This document shows, piece after piece, positions 1-5,256 of a stretch of DNA of 6,568 bases (the stretch's first letter is position 1; every line of letters begins with the position of its first letter). The notes beneath the pieces are model-generated. The model was not told the origin of the DNA. It was given only the letters and a program-made list of their open reading frames with translations, and made no database searches. Both the position numbers and the translations under genes were made by a program. Source of the DNA: Bacillota bacterium (GTDB taxonomy: Bacteria > Bacillota > Bacilli > Lactobacillales > Aerococcaceae); assembly GCA_023442905.1 (NCBI GenBank), contig JAEZWY010000133.1, positions 1 to 6,568 on the forward strand. Reading direction: 5' to 3'.

Positions 1-10
1 CTGTTTTAAG

Positions 11-19
11 TGCTATTAT
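11..19 (+). promoter_or_regulatory. Possible extended -10 promoter element of the pyruvate oxidase gene
   Basis: The bases read TGCTATTAT, which is a TGn extension followed by TATTAT, five of six matches to the TATAAT consensus. Transcription would start near base 26 and give a leader of about 35 bases containing the ribosome binding site GGAGGG at 47-52. The -35 region would lie outside the window, so the promoter cannot be completed. No convincing CcpA (cre) site is visible in the 60 bases available. Confidence 0.35.
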
Positions 20-60
20 TTCAATTGTGATATTTTTAAATCAAATGGAGGGTAATCTAA

Positions 61-1839
61 ATGTCAGATAACAAAATTAACATCGGTTTAGCAGTTATGA
101 AGATTTTAGAATCTTGGGGAGCAGATACTATTTATGGTATTCCTTCAGGTACTTTAAGTTCATTGATGGACGCGATGGGTGAAGAAGAAAACAACGTTAA
201 ATTCCTACAAGTGAAACACGAAGAAGTAGGTGCTATGGCTGCTGTAATGCAAAGCAAGTTCGGCGGTAACCTAGGTGTTACTGTTGGTTCTGGTGGTCCA
301 GGTGCATCTCACTTAATCAATGGTTTATACGATGCAGCAATGGATAACATTCCTGTAGTAGCTATCTTAGGATCTCGTCCACAACGCGAATTAAACATGG
401 ATGCTTTCCAAGAATTAAACCAAAACCCAATGTACGATCACATTGCAGTTTACAACCGTCGTGTAGCATATGCTGAACAATTACCAAAATTAGTTGACGA
501 AGCAGCACGTATGGCGATTGCAAAACGTGGTGTAGCAGTTCTAGAAGTACCTGGTGATTTCGCTAAAGTTGAAATCGACAACGACCAATGGTACTCATCT
601 GCAAACAGCTTACGTAAATATGAACCAATCGCTCCAGCAGCACAAGATATCGACGCAGCAGTTGAATTATTAAACAACTCTAAACGTCCAGTAATCTACG
701 CTGGTATTGGTACTATGGGCCACGGTCCTGCAGTTCAAGAATTAGCTCGTAAAATCAAAGCGCCAGTTATCACTACTGGTAAAAACTTTGAAACTTTCGA
801 GTGGGACTTCGAAGCGTTAACAGGTTCTACTTACCGTGTAGGTTGGAAACCAGCTAACGAAACAATCTTAGAAGCAGATACAGTATTATTTGCTGGTTCA
901 AACTTCCCATTCTCAGAGGTTGAAGGTACTTTCCGTAACGTGGATAACTTTATCCAAATCGATATTGATCCAGCTATGTTAGGTAAACGTCACCACGCTG
1001 ATGTTGCTATCTTAGGTGATGCTGGTTTAGCAATCGACGAAATCTTAAACAAAGTTGACGCTGTTGAAGAGTCAGCATGGTGGACAGCTAACTTGAAAAA
1101 CATCGCTAACTGGCGTGAATACATCAACATGTTAGAAACTAAAGAAGAAGGCGACTTGCAATTCTACCAAGTGTACAATGCAATCAACAACCATGCTGAT
1201 GAAGATGCAATTTACTCAATTGATGTTGGTAACTCAACACAAACATCTATTCGTCATTTACACATGACACCTAAAAACATGTGGAGAACTTCTCCATTAT
1301 TCGCGACAATGGGTATCGCTATCCCTGGTGGTTTAGGTGCTAAAAACACTTACCCAGATCGTCAAGTTTGGAACATCATTGGTGATGGTGCCTTCTCTAT
1401 GACTTACCCAGATGTAGTAACTAACGTACGTTACAACATGCCTGTAATCAACGTTGTATTCTCTAACACTGAATATGCCTTCATCAAAAACAAATATGAA
1501 GACACTAACAAAAACTTATTCGGTGTAGACTTTACAGATGTTGACTACGCTAAAATCGCTGAAGCACAAGGTGCTAAAGGATTTACTGTAAGCCGTATCG
1601 AAGATATGGACCGTGTAATGGCTGAAGCTGTTGCAGCTAACAAAGCAGGTCATACTGTAGTTATCGACTGTAAGATTACTCAAGACCGTCCAATCCCTGT
1701 AGAAACATTGAAATTGGATTCAAAACTATACAGCGAAGACGAAATCAAAGCTTACAAAGAACGTTACGAAGCTGCTAACTTAGTACCATTCAGAGAGTAC
1801 TTAGAAGCTGAAGGCTTAGAATCTAAATACATCAAATAA
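61..1839 (+). CDS. spxB: Pyruvate oxidase (phosphate-dependent, H2O2-forming)
   Basis: The enzyme converts pyruvate, phosphate and O2 to acetyl phosphate, CO2 and H2O2 in the cytoplasm, using thiamine diphosphate (ThDP), FAD and Mg2+. Its 592 residues match SpxB (about 591) and Lactobacillus plantarum POX (about 603). The N-terminal ThDP domain (about 1-185) has the KHEEVGAMAA segment, in which Glu54 should be the catalytic glutamate that activates the cofactor. A middle FAD-binding domain (about 190-345) follows. The C-terminal ThDP domain carries GDG at 441-443 and Asn469 in SNTEYAF, the usual diphosphate/Mg2+ motif. The end DRPIPVETLKLDS is typical of the Gram-positive oxidases. ATG at 61 follows GGAGGG with eight bases between. 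Asn is almost always AAC (about 16 of the first 17), unlike the neighbours, which suggests very high expression. The gene is monocistronic, closed by the terminator at 1895. Acetolactate synthase and glyoxylate carboligase are less likely because of the overall match to POX. Acetyl phosphate can feed ATP synthesis by acetate kinase; the H2O2 can inhibit competitors. Confidence 0.96.
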   Translation: MSDNKINIGLAVMKILESWGADTIYGIPSGTLSSLMDAMGEEENNVKFLQVKHEEVGAMAAVMQSKFGGNLGVTVGSGGPGASHLINGLYDAAMDNIPVVAILGSRPQRELNMDAFQELNQNPMYDHIAVYNRRVAYAEQLPKLVDEAARMAIAKRGVAVLEVPGDFAKVEIDNDQWYSSANSLRKYEPIAPAAQDIDAAVELLNNSKRPVIYAGIGTMGHGPAVQELARKIKAPVITTGKNFETFEWDFEALTGSTYRVGWKPANETILEADTVLFAGSNFPFSEVEGTFRNVDNFIQIDIDPAMLGKRHHADVAILGDAGLAIDEILNKVDAVEESAWWTANLKNIANWREYINMLETKEEGDLQFYQVYNAINNHADEDAIYSIDVGNSTQTSIRHLHMTPKNMWRTSPLFATMGIAIPGGLGAKNTYPDRQVWNIIGDGAFSMTYPDVVTNVRYNMPVINVVFSNTEYAFIKNKYEDTNKNLFGVDFTDVDYAKIAEAQGAKGFTVSRIEDMDRVMAEAVAANKAGHTVVIDCKITQDRPIPVETLKLDSKLYSEDEIKAYKERYEAANLVPFREYLEAEGLESKYIK

Positions 1840-1894
1840 TCATTTGATAACATTAGATTAGTAACTAAGATTTATTATATTCAGACGAGATAAG

Positions 1895-1926
1895 AACAGG
1901 TTGGGGCTCTTCCCAGCCTGTTTTTG
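1895..1926 (+). terminator. Rho-independent terminator of the pyruvate oxidase gene
   Basis: An 11-bp stem (1895-1905 with 1912-1922, one G-U pair) closes a six-base loop and runs into TTTTT at 1921-1925. It begins 56 bases after the stop codon. The stem core, AGG(C/T)TGGG...CCCAGCCT, resembles terminator hairpins that I recall recurring in many Lactobacillales and staphylococcal genomes. Confidence 0.9.
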
Positions 1927-1995
1927 CTTATATAGAATTCTTGCAAAAATAGGTAATTCCACCATATTTTTAACCATCGTGTTCAAAATTTCCTA

Positions 1996-2043
1996 ATCAA
2001 GCTTGATAGTTTTTCGATACTTTGATCGAGGCATAATAGTTTT
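1996..2043. promoter_or_regulatory. Palindrome and repeated words upstream of the MetE-like gene, possible operator region
   Basis: This stretch holds a perfect 12-bp palindrome, ATCAAGCTTGAT (1996-2007), an ATAGTTTT word repeated at 2006-2013 and 2036-2043 exactly 30 bases apart, and a short inverted repeat TCGAT/ATCGA (2014-2018, 2025-2029). ATAGTTT is close to one half of the MET-box (TATAGTTT-n-AAACTATA) described for MetR/MtaR-type LysR regulators in streptococci, but the second half of that box is not present at either copy. The structure is seen directly. A regulatory role is inference. Confidence 0.28.
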
Positions 2044-2050
2044 GTAGATG

Positions 2051-2059
2051 TGTTACAAT
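2051..2059 (+). promoter_or_regulatory. Possible extended -10 element of the MetE-like gene
   Basis: TGTTACAAT combines a TGn extension with TACAAT (five of six matches). It would start transcription near base 2066, giving a leader of about 20 bases that still includes the ribosome binding site GGAGG at 2075-2079. No good -35 hexamer sits 16-18 bases upstream, as is common with extended -10 promoters. CATAAT at 2032-2037 is an alternative -10, also without a well-spaced -35. Confidence 0.35.
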
Positions 2060-2086
2060 TTATTTAAACAAGTTGGAGGTTTTCCT

Positions 2087-3304
2087 ATGACAAACAAGAA
2101 AATTTTAACCACGCATGTAGGTTCATTACCACGTCCAAAAGCATTATTAGAGGCAAATGACCGTCGTGCAAAAAATGAAATTTCAGACGAAGAATACAAT
2201 CAAATTATCCAAGAATCGGTGAATCAAGTAGTAGCTAAACAGAAAGCATTGGGTATTGATATTGTAAACGATGGAGAATACGGTCATATTACATCTGGTC
2301 CCGTTGACTTTGGTGCTTGGTGGAACTATTCATTCTACCGTTTAGGTGGTTTAGAGATGACTGACCAAGACCGGTGGGCAAATCCAGAAAAGGTTCGTTC
2401 AACGCCAGGAAATATTAAATTGACATCTTTCCCTGATCGTCGTGATCGAGAGAAGTTTAGAGATGCCTATGAAGATCCGGATTCAGGGGTATTAGGTAAA
2501 CGGAAAGCAGTTGGAAATCCAGTATTCAGCGATAGGGTAACTTATATTGGCCAAGATCAGGTACAACGTGATGTTGATTACTTAAAAGCAGCTTTAACGG
2601 AAAATAATATAGATAAAGGATTTATTGCAGCTGTATCACCAGGATCAGCAGCACGATTACAAGACAATTTCTATGATGGCGATGAAGAAGCTTTGTTGAA
2701 TGATTTAGCAGATGCTTTACACGAAGAATATAAGGCTATTACAGATGCCGGATTCATTGTTCAATTGGATGCGCCAGACTTGGCTGAAGCTTGGGACCAA
2801 ATCAATCCAGAGCCTTCAGTAGAAGACTTCCAAAGATGGTTGCAACTACGTATTGATGCTATCAACCGCGCCTTAAAAGGGATTGACCCAGCTTTAGTTC
2901 GTTTACATATTTGTTGGGGATCATGGCATGGACCGCATACAACAGATATTCCTTTAGAGTATATCGTTGACCAATGTTTACAGGTAAATGCTGCTGGCTT
3001 CACTTTCGAAGCATCTAGTCCACGTCATGCCCATGAGTGGAAAGTATGGGAAAAGGCAGGACGCTTAAAAGAAGGTCAATATATTATTCCTGGTTTAGTA
3101 TCGCACTCAACCAATGCTGTTGAGCATCCGGAATTGATCGCTGAACGTTTAATTCGTTTTGGTGAAATTGTTGGTCCTGAAAATGTTGTTGCTTCTACCG
3201 ACTGTGGTTTAGGCGGTCGTTTACACGAACAAATCGCATGGGCTAAATTAGAAGCCTTAGTAGAAGGGGCAGCTATTGCTTCTAAACATTTTTACGGTGA
3301 GTAA
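2087..3304 (+). CDS. Standalone MetE C-terminal-type methyltransferase (cobalamin-independent methionine synthase II family)
   Basis: This 405-residue cytoplasmic protein corresponds to the catalytic C-terminal TIM barrel of cobalamin-independent methionine synthase, without the N-terminal half of classical MetE (about 750 residues). It opens with THVGSLPRP (9-17), the family signature near the thiol substrate site. The expected zinc ligands are present: His274 and Cys276 in LHICWGSW, Glu308 in FTFEASS and Cys373 in STDCGLGG. Asp228 in QLDAP matches the conserved acid of the family. By homology it should move a methyl group to a thiol such as homocysteine, but the donor is unknown. Short relatives include Bacillus YxjG/YxjH, the core methionine synthases and epoxyalkane:coenzyme M transferase, so the substrate cannot be read from sequence. 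The start at 2087 is chosen because GGAGG lies seven bases upstream and the protein begins MTNKK; an in-frame ATG at 2048 has no ribosome binding site and overlaps the likely promoter. It appears to be a single-gene unit, with ordinary AAT-rich codon use. Confidence 0.88.
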   Translation: MTNKKILTTHVGSLPRPKALLEANDRRAKNEISDEEYNQIIQESVNQVVAKQKALGIDIVNDGEYGHITSGPVDFGAWWNYSFYRLGGLEMTDQDRWANPEKVRSTPGNIKLTSFPDRRDREKFRDAYEDPDSGVLGKRKAVGNPVFSDRVTYIGQDQVQRDVDYLKAALTENNIDKGFIAAVSPGSAARLQDNFYDGDEEALLNDLADALHEEYKAITDAGFIVQLDAPDLAEAWDQINPEPSVEDFQRWLQLRIDAINRALKGIDPALVRLHICWGSWHGPHTTDIPLEYIVDQCLQVNAAGFTFEASSPRHAHEWKVWEKAGRLKEGQYIIPGLVSHSTNAVEHPELIAERLIRFGEIVGPENVVASTDCGLGGRLHEQIAWAKLEALVEGAAIASKHFYGE

Positions 3305-3358
3305 AAGATAAGTATATTTTTGCAATTTGATATCCTTAAAAAATTTAATTTACATAGG

Positions 3359-3407
3359 AAAAAGCCTTCTAACCGGTGTGATGAACACCGAATTAGAAGG
3401 CTTTTTT
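3359..3407. terminator. Bidirectional terminator between the convergent MetE-like gene and yidC
   Basis: Long arms 3359-3372 and 3393-3407 (AAAAAGCCTTCTAA with TTAGAAGGCTTTTT) pair perfectly. An inner stem CGGTGT/ACACCG (3374-3379 with 3385-3390) and a five-base loop sit inside, separated by a small 1x2 internal loop. T6 follows on the + strand, and the A run at 3359-3363 gives a T tract on the - strand. The hairpin ends 12 bases before the yidC stop codon, so it can end transcription from both sides. Confidence 0.93.
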
Positions 3408-3419
3408 CGTTATCATAGT

Positions 3420-4346
3420 TTATTTACGTTGCTTGCCAGCATTACGATTTGTTTTATTATTGCGATCTGTTAAAAAATTATTTGAATCTTCATTCACTAC
3501 TGAGTTAGTAACATCTTTACGCTCATTAGAAGATTTCTTCACCTTGATTGGATTTTCGGCCATTTCTTTATCAACTTCTGCTTGGATTTTTGGTCTATAG
3601 TAGAAAGTTGTAAATAGTGATTGTAAGATTGACCAAATAGCACCTGCTAGGAAGTATAAGGTTAGTCCGGCTGGTGTTGTAAATACAATGAATCCCATCA
3701 TTATAGGTGTCATGAATAGGGTAGAACGCATTTGTGCTTTTTGTTCTTCAGGTACGCCTTGAAGGGTGACAAATGATTGAATAAGATACATCAAAATAGT
3801 GATGATAGCTAAAACCATATGGGATTCACCAAGAGAAATACCGAAGAATTCAGAGTTTGCAATAGGCTCACTCACGCGAATAGCAGTGTATAAACCAGAG
3901 ATGATTGGTAATTGTAGTAATAAAGGTAAACATCCCATACCACCAAGCATAGAAACATTATTTTCGCGCATAAATTCTTGTTGTTCAGTCGCTAAAGCCA
4001 TCTTCTCTTCTTGAGTTGTAGCATTTTTTTGACGTTCTTGAATTTCTTTTAGATAAGGTTGGAAAGCCTGCATCTTAATTTGTTGACGCGTTGAGCTTTT
4101 TAGTTGGTTTAAGGTAAGTGGCAATAAGATAATTCGAATAGCAATGGTAATAATGATAATAGCAATTCCATAGTTACCAGCAAACTGTGTGGCAATCCAC
4201 ACAATAAGTTGACTAATTGGTTCAACTGTTAAACGATACATTAGACCATCTGGATTATTTGGATTAGCACAACCACCCAAAAATACCACGAGCGACATCA
4301 CTAACATGATCAGTGATAGGCGTTTATTATTTAAACGGCTTGACAA
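3420..4346 (-). CDS. yidC: Membrane protein insertase YidC/Oxa1/SpoIIIJ, lipoprotein precursor
   Basis: YidC inserts and folds membrane proteins in the cytoplasmic membrane, alone or with SecYEG. The 308-residue product has a lipoprotein signal: positive residues, a hydrophobic stretch and the lipobox LGGC, with Cys26 as the lipidated residue. Five membrane segments of the Gram-positive family follow (roughly 41-53, 57-78, 137-155, 174-193 and 210-245, the last containing two). Arg71 in AIRIILLPLT is the conserved groove arginine. A charged helical hairpin (about 88-130) forms the first cytoplasmic loop, and the tail (251-308) is rich in Lys, Arg and Asn, as in ribosome-contacting YidC forms. 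The start is TTG at 4344-4346, supported by AAAGGA nine bases upstream and by a complete signal peptide. The next Met (residue 14) lacks a ribosome binding site and would shorten the positive N-region. Acylphosphatase lies 92 bases upstream on the same strand. Whether this is the YidC1 or YidC2 paralogue cannot be decided here. Confidence 0.94.
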   Translation of the reverse strand: MSSRLNNKRLSLIMLVMSLVVFLGGCANPNNPDGLMYRLTVEPISQLIVWIATQFAGNYGIAIIIITIAIRIILLPLTLNQLKSSTRQQIKMQAFQPYLKEIQERQKNATTQEEKMALATEQQEFMRENNVSMLGGMGCLPLLLQLPIISGLYTAIRVSEPIANSEFFGISLGESHMVLAIITILMYLIQSFVTLQGVPEEQKAQMRSTLFMTPIMMGFIVFTTPAGLTLYFLAGAIWSILQSLFTTFYYRPKIQAEVDKEMAENPIKVKKSSNERKDVTNSVVNEDSNNFLTDRNNKTNRNAGKQRK

Positions 4347-4413
4347 AACTTCACGTCCTTTAATTTTATATAGTTATTTGAAACTTGTTTTAAGTGTCTT
4401 GACTAACGTTACT

Positions 4414-4442
4414 ATTGTAGCTAATTTGAGAAGCTATTTCAA
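4414..4442 (-). promoter_or_regulatory. Predicted sigma-A promoter of yidC
   Basis: On the - strand, TTGAAA (4442-4437) and TACAAT (4419-4414) are separated by exactly 17 bases, each matching the consensus at five of six positions. Transcription would start near 4407 and give a leader of about 60 bases. The -35 hexamer overlaps the acylphosphatase stop codon, so yidC can be transcribed both from here and by read-through from acyP. Confidence 0.6.
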
Positions 4443-4717
4443 TAAAGGGTACGAAATTTCACCATATCCTCACTTTCAAAGGTTTCAACAATTTGGATAT
4501 CACTCACTTGAGCAGAAGGGTTTTCAGGCATTTCCTTAACCTCTTCAACAAAAGCGCGCAATGTGGCGTCGTCAGCTTGGACAACAATCTCGACAGAACC
4601 ATCATTTTTATTTTCAACAGTTCCAGCTAGCTTCATCCGCTTGGCAATTCTTTCAGTAAAGTACCGAAAACCTACACCCTGCACACGACCAGTAACAATA
4701 ATTCGACTTGTTTTCAT
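4439..4717 (-). CDS. acyP: Acylphosphatase
   Basis: Acylphosphatase is a small cytoplasmic enzyme that hydrolyses acyl phosphates such as acetyl phosphate or 1,3-bisphosphoglycerate to a carboxylate and phosphate. The 92-residue product has the usual family length and covers the whole domain. GRVQGVGFRYF (10-20) is the phosphate-binding signature, with Arg18 as the catalytic arginine. GTVENKNDGSVEI contains Asn36 as the catalytic asparagine. The start is ATG at 4717-4715, preceded by AGAAGGG at suitable distance; an ATG 18 bases upstream (4735) has no such site and would add a non-family hexapeptide. The gene lies upstream of yidC on the same strand, with no terminator between them, an arrangement I recall from other Lactobacillales. 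Its physiological substrate is not shown by the sequence. Pyruvate oxidase in this window makes acetyl phosphate, but a functional link would be speculation. Confidence 0.94.
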   Translation of the reverse strand: MKTSRIIVTGRVQGVGFRYFTERIAKRMKLAGTVENKNDGSVEIVVQADDATLRAFVEEVKEMPENPSAQVSDIQIVETFESEDMVKFRTLY

Positions 4718-4747
4718 GAATATCCCTTCTTTCATTATGTTCTTTTA

Positions 4748-4753
4748 ATTATA
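4748..4753 (-). promoter_or_regulatory. Possible -10 element for the acyP-yidC unit
   Basis: The - strand reads TATAAT (4753-4748), a perfect -10 hexamer, about 30 bases upstream of the acyP start. The predicted start of transcription near 4741 leaves room for the ribosome binding site. No clear -35 hexamer is found at the right distance. Confidence 0.4.
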
Positions 4754-4775
4754 CTAGATTTAAGTTCAATAATAC

Positions 4776-4793
4776 ATCAGTCTAAATACTGAT
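4776..4793. repeat. Dyad symmetry in the divergent acyP / DUF1033 intergenic region
   Basis: ATCAGT (4776-4781) and ACTGAT (4788-4793) form a perfect inverted repeat around a six-base spacer, an 18-bp dyad. It lies between the two outward-facing -10 elements, just upstream of the acyP -35 region. It has no T tract on either side, so it does not look like a terminator. An operator is possible but no regulator can be named. Confidence 0.4.
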
Positions 4794-4842
4794 TTGTAAA
4801 TAGTTTATAGGACGGTGGTTAGATGAAAACCGACCATAAGTT

Positions 4843-4851
4843 TGGTATAAT
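4843..4851 (+). promoter_or_regulatory. Extended -10 promoter element for the DUF1033-ftsK unit
   Basis: TGGTATAAT is a perfect extended -10 (TGn plus TATAAT). Transcription should start near 4858, giving a very short leader of about 20 bases that holds the ribosome binding site GGAGAG at 4864-4869. The -35 position (4823-4828, ATGAAA) matches poorly, which the extended -10 could compensate. An imperfect inverted repeat, 4814-4820 with 4828-4835, covers the -35 area. Confidence 0.6.
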
Positions 4852-4877
4852 AGGGTGCTGATTGGAGAGTGAAAAAG

Positions 4878-5255
4878 ATGAGTTTCCAAGTATATCAAAT
4901 AGATGGTTTTAATGAACCCTGGTGGTTTGAAGATGATTGGTACGAGCAAGTGGTAGCAGTTGAAACGGCTGATGACTTAGCAACAGCAGCTGTTATTTTT
5001 CAAAATAAATCATCGAGATTACAAAGTTTATTCCCGAAATCGCGTAGTAGGGCGGAAGGTATGCGGGCTTTTTGGCAACCGGGTGAAACAGCTTGGTGTG
5101 AACCGTGTGCTAATGATGAGCAGGTTTACCATAGTTTAGTACTTTATGAAAACCAACACGCTTTAACAAGCGAACGAGTGGATGAGTTAACGCAGATTTT
5201 AGAAGGTTTGCGATCAAATCACAGCGAGCAAAATAAACTAGAAGAGGAGGGATAG
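4878..5255 (+). CDS. DUF1033 family protein of unknown function
   Basis: The 125-residue product is a soluble cytoplasmic protein without a signal peptide or membrane segment. It carries the hallmarks of the Lactobacillales DUF1033 family as I recall them: an aromatic-acidic N-terminus with EPWWFEDDW (13-21), a central KSRSRAEGMRAFW block (54-66), and WCEPC (73-77) followed by YHSL (84-87). The CxxC pair could bind a metal or be redox-active, but with only two Cys in the chain a full zinc site would need other ligands or a dimer. The C-terminus (about 97-125) is charged and likely helical. ATG at 4878 is preferred because GGAG at 4864-4867 is ten bases upstream; an in-frame GTG at 4869 lies only one base from that site. 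The stop codon is one base from the ftsK start, so the two genes are very likely co-transcribed and translationally coupled. No biochemical role is known to me. Confidence 0.82.
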   Translation: MSFQVYQIDGFNEPWWFEDDWYEQVVAVETADDLATAAVIFQNKSSRLQSLFPKSRSRAEGMRAFWQPGETAWCEPCANDEQVYHSLVLYENQHALTSERVDELTQILEGLRSNHSEQNKLEEEG

Positions 5256-5256
5256 T

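Noticed and set aside
2048..2086. Upstream in-frame ATG of the MetE-like gene
   Set aside because: It lacks a ribosome binding site, falls on the likely -10 element, and would add 13 residues not expected for the family; ATG at 2087 has GGAGG at ideal spacing.
1927..2086. SAM riboswitch or T-box before the MetE-like gene
   Set aside because: No T-box sequence, multi-stem S-box layout or antiterminator/terminator pair is visible in the 160 bases, and the likely promoter lies at its downstream end.
3305..3358. Small gene or RNA between the MetE-like gene and the bidirectional terminator
   Set aside because: The 54 bases are plain A+T-rich sequence with no open frame, ribosome binding site or stable hairpin.
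4365..4393. TTAAAA-17-TATAAA as a yidC promoter on the - strand
   Set aside because: Its predicted start of transcription (about 4358) would fall inside the yidC ribosome binding site, leaving no usable leader.
4418..4436. TAGCT/AGCTA hairpin as a terminator between acyP and yidC
   Set aside because: The stem is only five base pairs and no T tract follows on the - strand.
4718..4735. Upstream in-frame ATG of acylphosphatase (4735)
   Set aside because: The added hexapeptide encodes the ribosome binding site of the internal ATG at 4717, and family members start close to the GRVQGVGFR motif.
4869..4877. GTG start for the DUF1033 gene
   Set aside because: It is one base from the GGAG site, too close for initiation; the ATG at 4878 is better spaced and gives the usual N-terminus.
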